This document shows positions 21,358 to 31,850 of a DNA stretch of 64,000 nt, in pieces. Under the pieces are notes generated by a model. The model had not been told where the DNA came from. It saw only the letters and a program-made list of their open reading frames with translations, and searched no databases. How positions within the stretch are numbered: position 1 is the first letter of the stretch; the number at the start of each line of letters is the position of its first letter. The translations under genes were made by a program, and so were the position numbers. Source of the stretch: Panorpa germanica (lineage: Eukaryota > Arthropoda > Insecta > Mecoptera > Panorpidae); assembly GCA_963678705.1 (NCBI GenBank), contig OY783204.1:6889834-6953833 (forward strand), in the 5' to 3' direction.

Positions 21358-21432
21358 TAGCCAATCAATAAGAGGTGTTCATGTTACCAATCAATATTTT
21401 GTTTCAACAATGTAGAACCCTGTGATTGGCTA
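21358..21432. promoter_or_regulatory. Inverted CCAAT pair
   Basis: GTAGCCAATCA at about 21358 and its exact reverse complement TGATTGGCTAC at about 21422 form an 11-bp inverted repeat about 50 bp apart. Another CCAATCA lies between them near 21391. A second inverted pair, GGGTGCA/TGCACCC, follows at about 21435 and 21467. The cluster lies 240 bp upstream of exon 1 of the Cys/Pro-rich locus. Confidence 0.4.
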
Positions 21433-21669
21433 CGGGTGCAACAATGTCCTTGAAAGTAATGTAAGATGCACCCGTGCAACAAAATTCATAAGTAATTCAT
21501 AACAGCTCAAACCGAGCAGCCGCAAATTTTTCCATCGCATTTCTGTTTAGATCAAAACCAACCAAAATTCAAAGTAATAAATATTTGGAACAAAACCATT
21601 AAAAAAAAACAATTTAACAAATCAAACCCAATCAAAAAAGTTATCTTCTATAGTATTTTACTGAACTTA

Positions 21670-22178
21670 ATGTCCTGTGCCAATTCCGGGGGTAAAGCTT
21701 TATTATTAAAAATAAAAGATCTAATAGACGACATCGACTCGAGGTAATAAAATGCAGGTAAATACAAGTTGGTAAATATAATTTTACTTTATCCATATTT
21801 TATATTTTTAGCAACCCTCCAGCTCCTATTTACATAATGGCTCCTCCTTGTAATCCCTCTTCTCATTCCGCATCCCCTCCTTCTGGTTGTTGTGCACCCT
21901 CTCCGATGCCACCTTCCACTCAGTCATGCTATCCAACAACTGCAATGGTATGCTGCAAAGTGAAAATGGGAATCGTATCCCGCGGAAGGGTATGTGCCCA
22001 CTTCCAACAGCAGCTCAATGATGTTAGGTGTAGGAGCTAGCTGTTGGAAGTGTAAATATCTGAACTAACTAATGAAATACTTTTCTAGAGTGCCTATACT
22101 CCCCCGCCATGTTACTGTGCATCGCCACAACAGCCGGCTAAATGTCCTCACTGTAACTCTACTTGTTGTCATAAGTAG
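21670..22178 (+). CDS. Cys/Pro-rich spliced gene, exons 1-3
   Basis: Three exons join in one frame. Exon 1 is 21670-21743, ATG to CTCGAG|GTAATA; it encodes MSCANSGGKALLLKIKDLID and ends in phase 2. Exon 2 is 21812-21947 after TATTTTTAG; it encodes a Pro/Ser/Cys-rich segment with PPSGCCAPSPMPP and ends before GTATGC in phase 0. Exon 3 is 22089-22178 after ACTTTTCTAG, with PPPCYCASPQQPAKC and CNSTCC. Introns are 68 and 141 bp, normal for insects. Exon 3 runs to TAG 22176-22178, but a donor (CATAA|GTAGAT) could instead link it onward. The composition matches the repeat exon downstream, so these are probably amino-terminal exons of the same locus. A small exon at 22310-22366, bordered by CCCTTTTGTAG and GTAAAA, would restore the phase needed for the exon at 22810; this is untested. 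Confidence 0.55.
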
Positions 22179-22809
22179 ATGCTTACTGTTATCAAAATAT
22201 GGAAGCGATCTGATATTACGGAAATGCGAAGGTGTGTTAGCATACTTCTCTTCCATTGGGTTTTAGGATGCTTCTATTCATACGTACTATATAGTGTGAT
22301 CCCTTTTGTAGCACTTTACTTCACTTCGCTGTAATGGTGAATATTTGCGCTGTTTATTCTGGGAAAGTAAAATTGTTTTTATAGTATTAAAAGTCTATTA
22401 GATATGGAATTAAGTATGTTAATGCAATCTACGAAAGCGCTAACAAAATTTCTGGCATTTGTCTTCGATTTATTGTTCGATTAATTTCTCGGTGATAGTT
22501 CTCATTGATGTGATTTGATTAATTACTACGGCTTTACACGTGAAAATCGTTGTGGTTCATGTGCACATTGTAACTTCTGCCCGTGTTAGTCGAAGCGTTT
22601 TGTAAGGTATTGTGTTAATTTACTTAGATGGTCTATTACTTTACATTAATATCACTTTTATCAATTGATCGCAATTGCGTTATTTTGCAACATTACACAC
22701 TGAGATTTAACGGACTTTACCATAAGTATGTTCACGACAAAGCCAGAAAACGTTTCTACATTTCATTCTATTTCCCTTCAAGTTACTTATTTTCACTTTG
22801 GTACTATAG

Positions 22810-23007
22810 AACAAAGGAAGAAGAGTGGAGATCAAATATATATACAAAGTTAAGCCAACCTGTGTTCCAAACGAAAAAAAAGAAAGACCCCATTCTTTAG
22901 CAATGTTTGCTCCGCGGCATGTAAAGTCTTCTGAAGATCTTTATACTGCGCATTGCAATATTGTTCCCAAACTAAATGACATAGATTATTTACAACAGTT
23001 TTCATAG
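22810..23007 (+). CDS. Candidate coding exon of Cys/Pro-rich locus
   Basis: After a good pyrimidine-rich acceptor ending ACTATAG (22801-22809), a 65-codon frame runs to TAG 23005-23007. It contains KVKPTCVPNEKKERPHSLAM and KSSEDLYTAHCNIVPKLNDI, which look like real protein rather than random AT-rich translation. Two continuations are possible. It may end at the TAG, or a donor at CGGCAT|GTAAAG (22919) may splice it in phase with the repeat exon at 23082. A strong donor CAG|GTATTT at 23019 and the acceptor at 23081 define a 63-bp intron downstream of the TAG. No AATAAA lies between them, so both exons probably share a transcript. Confidence 0.45.
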   Translation, partial: NKGRRVEIKYIYKVKPTCVPNEKKERPHSLAMFAPRHVKSSEDLYTAHCNIVPKLNDIDYLQQFS

Positions 23008-23081
23008 AGCCAGGTATTTATTTGCTGGAGTGGTTGACAATAACTAGGTTAACAAGATATTAATATTTTATTTTGTTTTAG

Positions 23082-23879
23082 CAGAAAAAAAGATGTAAAA
23101 GTCGAGAACTGCGTGGAGGTATTCTGTATGTGGGATGTGATTGCACCAAAAGGAATGGACTACAAGACGATTGTCATCGATCAGAATGTATGGGGAGACC
23201 TGAATGCCTAGTTCAACCAGATCCAGAATGTTGTCCAAGTCAATACGCAGATGCGAGACACTATGCTAAAAAATATAGATCACGAGCAGCTCAGTTTGCA
23301 GCCGGTGATTCAGGTGGTGCTTCTTGTCCTCCAGGACCTCCATGTGGACCACCAAACCCTCCATGTGGACCACCATGCCCTCCTTGTACACCATGCAGTC
23401 CATGTCCACCATGCCCTCCATGTGGACCACCATGCCCTCCTTGTCCACCATGCGTTCCATGTGCTCCATGTCCTCCATGCGGACCACCATGCCCTCCTTG
23501 CCCACCATGCGCTCCATGCGCTCCATGTCCTCCATGCGGACCACCAGGCCCTCCTTGTGCTCCATGCGCTCCATGCCCTCCATGCGGACCACCTGGCCCT
23601 CCTTGTGCACCTTGTCCGCCCTGCGGACCCTGCGCACCATGCCCTCCATGTGGACCACCATGTCCTCCTTGTCCGCCCTGCGGACCCAGCCCACCATGCG
23701 CTCCATGTGGACCATGTCCTCCTTGTCCACCTTGTGGGCCACCATGTCCACCTGGCCCGCCCTGTGGACCATGTCCACCTTGTCCACCCTGTGGACCTTG
23801 TGCTCCTTGCCCGCCCTGTGGACCATCTCCCCCCTGCCCACCAGCATCTGCGCCTTGTGTACCATGTGGACCATGTTAA
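23082..23879 (+). CDS. Cys-Gly-Pro repeat protein, Mst(3)CGP-like sperm-tail candidate
   Basis: The exon starts after TTTTGTTTTAG in phase 0 and stays open to TAA 23877-23879. The first 85 residues are charged and Cys-containing (VGCDCTKRNGLQDDCHRSEC, then PDPECCPSQYADARHYAKKY). About 180 residues follow, built from CGPPCPPCPPC, CAPCPPCG and CGPCPPC units. Drosophila Mst(3)CGP proteins, structural components of the sperm tail made late in spermatogenesis, are short Cys-Gly-Pro repeats; from memory they carry a KRNGLQ motif at their end, also seen here near the start. This protein is longer, with Pro replacing many Gly. Local GC content is far above the surroundings. Other long frames here on both strands come from the repeat's codon bias. 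Function is inferred. Confidence 0.7.
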   Translation, partial: QKKRCKSRELRGGILYVGCDCTKRNGLQDDCHRSECMGRPECLVQPDPECCPSQYADARHYAKKYRSRAAQFAAGDSGGASCPPGPPCGPPNPPCGPPCPPCTPCSPCPPCPPCGPPCPPCPPCVPCAPCPPCGPPCPPCPPCAPCAPCPPCGPPGPPCAPCAPCPPCGPPGPPCAPCPPCGPCAPCPPCGPPCPPCPPCGPSPPCAPCGPCPPCPPCGPPCPPGPPCGPCPPCPPCGPCAPCPPCGPSPPCPPASAPCVPCGPC

Positions 23880-23911
23880 AGAAAGTAAGAAGATTTCTTA
23901 AAACAACATCA

Positions 23912-23958
23912 GTAAGTGAATTCTAAAGTCTAAATTATTGGTTTTATTTCTTTTTCAG
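23912..23958 (+). other. Short intron before 3' exon
   Basis: CATCA|GTAAGT at 23911/23912 and TTTCTTTTTCAG at 23958 are strong splice signals defining a 47-bp intron; an alternative donor GAAA|GTAAGA at 23885 would give 74 bp. It lies after the repeat-protein stop codon. Confidence 0.5.
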
Positions 23959-24066
23959 ATACTCAACGAGTTGAGGCAGCAATGTGTGCGTGTTACGGAG
24001 TTCGTGTGGAGTTCATCCCAGGGTGTTCTGCAGGCTAAAGCTGAATCGATTAGTTCTATACCATAA
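23959..24066 (+). CDS. 3' terminal exon with an open frame
   Basis: The exon begins after the acceptor at 23958 and is open from its first base to TAA 24064-24066. It encodes 35 residues including LNELRQQCVRVTEFVW and ending SISSIP. Its GC content is well above background, unlike a typical 3' UTR. The Cys-Gly-Pro frame stops before it, so in that transcript it would be untranslated. The +2 frame of the repeat exon would join it in phase, but that frame is closed upstream by a stop. It may be the last coding exon of an alternative transcript or a former coding exon. AATAAA follows at 24111. Confidence 0.35.
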   Translation: MLNELRQQCVRVTEFVWSSSQGVLQAKAESISSIP

Positions 24067-24110
24067 AAATGTTTTAAGCTACAAAAACTCTGTATAAATA
24101 ATTTAGTGTA

Positions 24111-24116
24111 AATAAA
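24111..24116 (+). terminator. Polyadenylation signal
   Basis: AATAAA follows the terminal exon by 45 bp; a GT-rich stretch (CTCGGTGTATTTTTTT) lies just downstream. It fits the 3' end of the Cys/Pro-rich locus. Confidence 0.6.
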
Positions 24117-24477
24117 GCTGCTCGGTGTATTTTTTTAACAAACATATATTTCATATTTTATATATATATATTTTTTTTATATTTCAACACATTCGTTCTA
24201 TTAAGGGTTTTTATATTTCTTTTCAGTTTTTCCATTTAGATCACAAGCAGTGAATTCTATTTTAAAGAAAAACCTTTTTGTAAATCATTTTCGAGAATTA
24301 GAAGTTTTTAACAATGTCTTTCTCATTAAAGCTAGAGGTAAATATATTAGTACAAACAATAGAAAAAGTCCAAATTGCGACAGTTCGGCGGTGAATCATG
24401 CTTTGAAAAGTCTAGCATTATAAATCTACGACATTGAAAAATCATTATCTCATTACTATAATGTATATAGGAGTGAA
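24117..24477. other. Intergenic AT-rich sequence
   Basis: A (TA)n/T-rich stretch at 24155-24182 is followed by sequence with no recognised gene or repeat partner. Confidence 0.4.
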
Positions 24478-24775
24478 AAAGATAAAAAATGCACCAATTG
24501 TCTGCTATGTTGAGTATAGACTGATGAATAAACGTATGTCTTGTGTTTATTTTGTAAACAAAATCAAATTTGTCAAATTTATTTATTATAATGAACGAAC
24601 TGTCAAATTGCGAATTGCGATATTTTGAAAATGAATGTAAACGTGATGGACCGATATTGTCGTCAACATTTATAATGCTGGTAAAGTTTAACATTATTAA
24701 ATTATTATTAAAATATTACTTATTCCGGATCGGCTTGAAACTGAATTAGTCTGGATAATTGGAGTCCTACAGTAT
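24478..24775. repeat. Dispersed repeat with pogo/Tigger-like end
   Basis: This segment matches 33615-33995 in the same orientation, including TGTCTGCTATGTT, AAACGTATGTCT and the end AGTCTGGATAATTGGAGTCC. The terminal sequence, read on the minus strand (CTGTAGGACTCCAATTATCC), resembles the terminal inverted repeats of pogo/Tigger elements. The opposite terminus is not found in either copy. Confidence 0.45.
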
Positions 24776-24849
24776 AAACAATTTGTTTACGCGTAGAGGA
24801 CAGTAAAAGCATGAGGTATAGGTGAAAAATCACTAAGTGTTAAAAAGCA

Positions 24850-25935
24850 TGTACACAGTTGATGCTGGTTTGGGAGTACATATTACTCCACAGAAAACAC
24901 GTAATCGTATCAAAGCTAAGTCAATGGATGTAGACGGATTTGTTAAAGATAATAGCCGTAATAAGTGGCTAATTTATGAGGAGTATTTTTAATGTAAGAA
25001 TATATTTAAATGTATACACCTAAAAAATATTTTGAAATATTAATTATTTGCAAACTAATTTCAGCGGAAAATGCGTCAATAATATTTTAAACAAGACGTT
25101 GGATTACCATGACAATATGAACGCGGAATTGTTCAAGAAATGGTTTAAAGAACAACTTATTCCCAATTTACAAGAGCCAACGTTAATGATCATGGATAAC
25201 CTAAATCAATAAGGTCAAAAACGATTTGCTTATTTATCTACAAAAAGAAATTATCCCAACCACACCAGAAATTCTAAAACCCAAACTTTCGTTTCCTGCT
25301 AAAGAGAACTGTCCACAAGTATATGAATTTCAACGCATCGCAAAGGAACATGGTTACAAAGTATTACGTATTCCATCTTATTTCTGCAATTTCAATTCTA
25401 TTGAGTTAATATAGGCCAACTGTAAGAAATTTGATATCAAAAACATTGGCAGAGATAGACTGAAAAATGAAAATGTGTTATCTATGTGGCAAGAATCGTT
25501 AAATCGTGTCGTAAATATTGTAGAAAGACTGAGAAAAACACGACCGAAGAAGTTTTTGTTATACAGAAAGCAGATCCTGACAATGATTGTAGTAGTTAAA
25601 CAGGACTTGTTGTGAGGAATTGTTATTTAACACCGTTCTAACACTAATTTTTGGGATGTTGACAGTATGTATAGTGCCGTCACTTCACAAATGTGAACTA
25701 CACGGCTGCTTCATAAGTGTTATTATTATGAGCGCTTAAACAATTTAATTGTGATAATAACCAATCTGACAACATGTAGTTTTCGTTAGGAGAGCAAACA
25801 CGAAGACACAGTCTTACGCTACGCATAATTACTCCGATCTATTGTGCCTTTACTAATAATTGTCCATATCCTATATTATAATGTTCCAAGTGAAAGTTTA
25901 TTTGTTTCTCCTATATTATAATATTCCAAGTTAAA
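24850..25935 (+). pseudogene. DDE (Tc1/mariner superfamily-like) transposase relic, copy P
   Basis: Plus-strand fragments give a transposase of the DDE_3 type. TPQKTRNRIKAKSMDVDGF near 24890 is followed by FKKWFKEQLIPNL and LMIMDNLNQ (second Asp) near 25140-25210. EHGYKVLRIPSYFCNFNSIELI, the third catalytic region, is near 25350-25410. Stops occur near 24988, 25210 and 25412. The 3' tail after 25620 is shared with copies L and R, which shows the family limits. The copy meets the oppositely oriented copy L at about 25935. Confidence 0.55.
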
Positions 25936-27006
25936 ATTTATATAGTCAAAATTACGATAATTCGGCGTTGACGTATGGCTAGGAAATGCCTGGACTAAGA
26001 TTTGATGAACGTATTTCTCTTATTATACAGCAAAATAGAGCTATCGTAAAATAATTTAAAAAAACTATATGCGAGTATGTTTTGAAATTATTTTTATTGA
26101 AATTAATTACTTTTTACTAAATTAACTTATTAAAGATTTAGTTGTCATGCACTTCTTATTTATTAATTAATATTTATACATATTGAAATATTTGCAATGC
26201 ATGTTATTTTTGTAAATAACAAATAACTGAGTTAAAAGTTAATTCTTTATTTATGTTTCTTTATATAATTGTTTATAATATAATATGCACAACTATTAAT
26301 AATGGCACAATAGCTCAGAGCCATTATGCTTGACGTAAGACTGCTGTGTCTTCGTATTTAGTCCCTTAGTAGATTGTTATCACAATTAAATTGATTATGC
26401 ACTTATAATAATAAAACTTAGGAAGCAGCGGTGTGTTCCACATGTGTGAGGTGACGGCACTATAGATACTGTAAACTTTCTAAGAAGTCGTCAGTGCTAG
26501 AACGGTGTAAAATAACAATTACTAATAAGTCCTCTTTAATTACTATCACTATCATTGCCAGGATCTCCTATCTGTATAAGAAAAAAATCTTCGGTCGTGC
26601 TTCTTTATATTATCTCCGCATTGCAACATCTTGTTTTCCACAGTCTTTATGCAATTTGTACATCCACACTGTTTAACGATTCTCGCCACATGGATAAAAC
26701 ATTTTCATTTTTCAGTTTATCTGTGTCAATGTTTTTGATATAAAATTCTTTACAGTCGGCCTGTACTAAGTCAATAGCATTGAAATTGCAGGGATAAGGT
26801 GGAAGACGCATACTTTGTGACCATGTTTCTTTGTGATGCGGTAAATTTCATATACTTTTGATAGACGGTCTTCTTTAGCAAGAAACAATAGTTCGGTTTT
26901 TAGCATTTCTGGTGTGGTTGAGAATTTTTTTTTTTTTAAGATAAATAAGCAATTCATTTTTTTCCATGTTGTGTTAGGGAGAGGTTCCAATATTTTTATA
27001 ACAATA
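25936..27006 (-). pseudogene. DDE transposase relic, copy L, tail-to-tail with P
   Basis: The same family on the minus strand. Its transposase end lies at 26700-27000, with FLAKEDRLSKVYEIYRITKK and a Lys run, and its untranslated tail runs down to 25936. The part 25936-26806 is nearly identical, in inverted orientation, to 36716-37620. It is cut at 27006 by the Helitron that starts at 27007; I could not find its continuation at 30556. Confidence 0.55.
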
Positions 27007-30000
27007 CTAGCAAACCCGGCGAACTCCGTTTCGCCATCAGATGGCTTCGTTTTATGTAACATTTCGTTTGGTGATTAAAATATGAAGAAATTTTTTTTTC
27101 TTGTTTTATGCTTCACCGCTTGCATTAATGTTTCGTATACTTGTTTTTGCTGTTCATTCAGCAACGGCACATTATTTCGAACGAATTCCTGCAATGTATC
27201 AACATTGTATTGCAGCTTTCGATTGATTTAATTCTTGGTTGAATGCATCGTGCATCGATCGATTTGGCGCAATCATTCCTACTTCAATCAGTAGCTTGTT
27301 TGCAATAGTCAAGCATTGATCCTCAATCAGAATCAATCCTTCATTGTAGATTTCATCGGTTATTTGGATGTCAGGATTATTCGTTTGAATGCGCAAGCGA
27401 TGCAAGATATCTTCACATATGTCGTCTTTGTATTTGTTCCATAACTTAATTGGTTGTGAAGGAAAACATGTGGTGATGATAATTGCGAACAGCGTTCGTA
27501 TTTGGTACGCATTTGATGAAACAACTGAATCCGCAAGTGTTAAATCCTAATGAGAATCGTTCTCCAGCAAACCCTATAGTTGACATGCTTCTCGATATGT
27601 TTGGCATTGGTGGCCATTCACAGTTTTCAAACGCGCAAATAATTTTGGTCCACGTACATTTACCAACAGCAGTCGCAAATAAAAACATTCATCATTTTTA
27701 GGATGAACAGTATACATGCGACCTAGTGCATCAGTGGAAAACACCTGTGGCCAATCTGGAACTGGGGTTCCTTGTTTGCGACGTTGGAATTTCTTTGTTG
27801 ATTGATTCCAAGTGTAATACTTGGGCATTTCAACGTACATCAGCGTCGCTGCGAATGGATCTGCTTCACACATTGCAAAGAAGCTAGTCAATGTTGTCGA
27901 TGGTGGTCTCTCAGCTCGTTGTGCCGCATTAGCCTCAGTGAAGTAAACTCTTTGGCCATTTTCCAAATGCACTGCTAAATGTACAACTGTGGGATATCTT
28001 TCATGAATTTGAAATGACAATAATCGCCACAGTGCTTCATTAGTACTGACGTATCTGCCCATTTGGAAGTTGCTGATTTCGTCATTCGCATTTTCCGACG
28101 CAATACCAAACACAGCCATGTCGCTGCCTTTTGTGACGTACTTGCACAAATATTTGATTGATTTGGCCGAATGACAACTCTCAACGTTTGCATGTGTAAT
28201 TTGTTCAGCAACCAAATTAGGATATGAGCATGCGGTAGTCCACGCTTCTGCCATTCCACCGAGTACATATAACAACGTGTGTCACCAAAAACTCGATACT
28301 TAGTAAGCACATCCATCATAACCTTGAGTTTTTGCTGGAATACTCTGGCGATTATGTCATGGCGATCTTGCGGTTTTTGGCCCGGTTCCAACTTACGTTC
28401 AATTTCCGTCCACTTCGGATTGCATGTGAACGTAATAAATAAATCCGGAGTTCCATAATTTCGCACGTACGTCATAGCGTCTTGAGCGTATTCGTGCATG
28501 TGTCGTGGGCTTCCGATGTAAGATGATGGGAGAATCGTCAGACGTCCAATATTCTGAACATCACCATCTGAATGAATAGCATCACGCAAGTGTATATAGT
28601 CCTCAGATCGTAGCTTTGCCTGATTGAATCGGATGAACGCTAAACGTTCGGTCTCGACTTTGACATACATGTCGACAGCGAATTGCTGGAATAGCCGACG
28701 GCACTTCAGAATGACATTCTCCTCATGTGTACGAATCATTATACGATACGCATAGTAATTCATTGCGCTTAGATTTTTATTCGTTGATACACCTGAAAAT
28801 GCAAAATTAAATGAATTGTTAATGGAAACCAATAATAGCAATAATAGCAATAATTAGTGTGTGAATATTGTACCAGTAATTGGATCGACCATCTTCAACG
28901 TGATGTCGTATCCGTCTTGCCCTTGCCAATAAATGATTGGATATTGTAACGCATCGTACAAACGATGTGTCTCGTTTGCACGATGCATGATATTGCTTCT
29001 TCGCTGAACGACAATGTCTCGCGATTTAGTTGGATCGCCAACAATAATTGCAGCAACATCATTAACGGTGGGTGCATTGAATCTTCGCACATGTTCACCT
29101 GTTGGGGTACAATCCGCTCTTATGACAAATTTGTGCGTATCCGATGGCATTCGTTCCAATGCTGTTTTGAACATATTAACCACAGCATTATTAGCGTGAA
29201 AAAATGCTTGCAACTGTTCAATAATTCGTCTCTTTAACTGTTGTGTTCACTGTATATTGCACCGCACATTCAGCTGATCCACCATCGACGAAATGAAATA
29301 TATTTGCAGAAATTGATGCGGTTCATCTGGTTTTGGCACCATTGAACCATGCAAATGATATATTTGTCCTTGTATCTGTAATTGCAAACAATCATTTGTT
29401 GAAGAATACGGTGTAGCTTCTAATCGTGTGATTGTGTAGTATGTGGTGTATATGTAGTTGTTATGTGTTGCAATTCATTGTGTTGGTGTGAGTGATTGGT
29501 TACTTGTGTTGTATCTTTTACCTTGCAAGTCGGTATGAAGCCGCCTTCTCGAATGATATTAGCTCCAAAGGAAGTCATGCGAAAGCAGTTATTGTATTCA
29601 AGGATGTGTTGAAGAAAATGGCTGGAATCGGGATCACTTCCATCGAACAATGGTTTCAGTGGCTGTGGTGGTGTAAGTAATGGATCCAGTTTGACTTTTC
29701 CACTTGCGCAGCACAATCCAGCCGTTTCTCTTTTGAACTTTAACGCATCGCAATATCGGCATATAGTCGTCGTTGGTCCAATATCTAAATTTTCATCATC
29801 ACTGTAGTTCGCAGTAGGATCATATTGGAATGCCAAGCGATTGTATGATGCCAATGATCTTCGTGTGCTCACGCGTTGTCTCAATCGGGCATTTTCTGTT
29901 ATTATATTTTGTCTTTCTTCGCTTAAGTTCTGTGAATACAGTTGTTGCTGGCTTGCATGTCTTGCGCGGCGGCCGATGTTCGCACGTCGTCCTCTAGGCA

Positions 30001-30555
30001 TTTTGGACTATGGACAGAGTGGTGAATGTAACCTTAAATGCACGATCCACATAATTTACACAGTTCAACTTACCACCTTAAAGACAAATGCCTGCTGTTG
30101 AAATTGAATAAAAATTTGCACAATATACGTGATTGATTTGATGGTTTCCAATTTAAATGTTAGGAAATGAATAACTTATTTTTTTAACTTTTTTTTCACA
30201 ATTTCACAATGAACACAATACCGGTTTGTCACATGAAATTAATTAACTGAGCAGAGAATAATGAGTAGCTGTCAAACAATGTATCACGCACCGGCGCCTA
30301 CTACTTAAAACACCGGTCTACTTAAAATATTGGTTTGTATATATGCTATGTATCAGAGTATGTGAGATAGCTGTATGTGAAAAAAGATTTTCCCGCTTTT
30401 CTGTTGAAATTTTTCCTGAATTCCTGAATTTTCTTTGCTATAAACCTCACGGAGCCCGAGACCTTTCTAACGAATGCAAAACCGTGGAAATCGGTTCGTG
30501 CGTTCTGGAGTTATAACGTCAGGAAGGAAAACCCGACTTATTTTTATATAGTAGA
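27007..30555 (-). mobile_element. Helitron, helicase-truncated
   Basis: Both ends are recognisable on the minus strand. The 5' end is TCTACTATATAAAAATAAGT (from 30555) and the 3' end is GGGTTTGCTAG followed by T (27010-27006). An 11-bp distance separates it from the hairpin GGCGAA/TTCGCC at 27018-27035. It lies between A and T with no duplication, as Helitrons do. The Rep part is present but the helicase stops just after its start, so it is defective. The total length of 3.5 kb is shorter than the usual autonomous size. Confidence 0.85.
27090..30001 (-). pseudogene. Helitron Rep/helicase, broken
   Basis: The amino-terminal ORF (30001-29420) starts MPRGRRANIGRRARHASQQQ and has a CRYCDAL cysteine motif and the conserved FLQHILEYNN region. 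GQIYHLHGSMVPKPDEP follows near 29350, then the Helitron-like N domain at 29213-28854. The Rep domain at 28850-27975 includes DLFITFTCNPKW and the HUH motif GLPHAHILIWL near 28230. A frameshift follows, and the tyrosine motif SIKYLCKYVTKGSD is in the other frame near 28150. The remainder reaches LNEQQKQVY near 27140, the beginning of the Pif1-like helicase, where coding ends. Rolling-circle transposition would need a helper. Confidence 0.8.
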
Positions 30556-31539
30556 TATCGATATGTTTTACTTTATTCTACATTTTGGATTAAGAAAAAT
30601 TAATTGATTAGTAAACAGGGTAAGTGTTTTAAATAATATTTTATATATGTTTCATAATTATTGTAATTTATCTATATAAAATGTTTTGGTTTTAGAAATG
30701 CATAATTTTATAAACCGTGGCTGAACATGTGAACAACAAGGCATGTCTTCTACTGCAAGGATTATAAATGTGTTAATAAATTGTCTGATAAAGAAGTTGA
30801 ATATGAAATGAAATGAACTTTTTTGCTGCCATCAGATCATATGGGAGGTTGCATACAAGACCAACATCCAACGATTTCGCTAATGCTTTTAACACCTTAA
30901 TTGTCAACAAAATTTCTTCAAAGTTTTTATAGAATAAATACAAATTGTAAAGAAGATGACTTCGTAGGTTTTGTTAGCAGTATGAAGAACCTAATCAAGT
31001 AGAACGAAGGATATTGTACTCCAGAAATTGGTCAGTGCCATTTAGAAAAGGATTTCGTTTATTCTGCCTTAAATAATAAAAAGTTTGCCAAAGAATTAAT
31101 TCAAGTATGCCAATATTAAATGGCATATTTTGTGAACGAAAATGTGTTTGTGTTGGTGGGAATTGTTGCCAATACCTACAGGATCCTTACAGAAAATTGT
31201 CCAGTTGAAATACACAAACTTGTAATTGTAAAAAGATAATTAAATGGACAACAAAACTTAGAATATTCCAATAATACAAAATATTGTAATTGAAATACTA
31301 CCAAAATCATCACCAGGTTGTAGATATTTTTGATGCAGTCAAACAATACGTTGATTTTGCCATTTGTGTATGTAGAGTTCATAGCAGGGAGTTAAAAGAA
31401 AAGTTAATAAACGTTTCCATAGATCTAGGAACACTACCACCATCAGTGCAGGATTTCGTGAAACTTGCTGCTACACGGAAACCAAAAATAATATGCTGAC
31501 ATCCAAGATTCGTCGATAGACTCTTAAGTTAAATAAGAT
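30556..31539. other. Unassigned sequence
   Basis: Plus-strand fragments such as FVGFVSSMKNLIK and FVYSALNNKKFAKELIQVC around 30960-31100, and DAVKQYVDFAICVCRVHSRE at 31333-31390, look like decayed coding sequence with many stops. I could not assign a family. Confidence 0.35.
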
Positions 31540-31626
31540 AAGTAAATAACATTCCAACTGCATGTGACATCACAGACGCTAGTTGCTATCTCTTTTATAC
31601 AACAGAGCGTAAAAGAGATAGCATAT

Positions 31627-31850
31627 AATTAAAGTTTGAGTAGTTTAGACTTTAATAAAAAAAACAATTTATTTTAGTTTTACTTAATAATATTTATTTG
31701 AGCTAATAATCACTGCGCGATGCAGCTTATGCCTAGTCTCAAAACGTGGTGTGCCAATTACTATCTGCGCGTTGCAGATTATACATGAACTAATTAGATT
31801 AAGATTAACACATTGTTGGTTTGTGGTCGTATGGAATGTGAGTTATAACA
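31627..31850 (-). repeat. Solo errantivirus LTR, shortened
   Basis: Minus-strand copy of the LTR at 238-581, starting TGTTATAACTCACATTCCAT and ending CTCAAACTTTAATT. It is flanked by ATAT on both sides (31623-31626, 31851-31854). About 120 bp of the interior is missing relative to the 345-bp LTR. The duplication shows a normal insertion followed by LTR-LTR recombination. Confidence 0.85.

Noticed and set aside
23266-23874. 202-codon reverse-strand frame and two extra forward frames of about 200 codons
   Set aside because: They are by-products of the Cys-Pro/Gly codon repeats; only the Cys-Pro frame continues into a plausible upstream exon.
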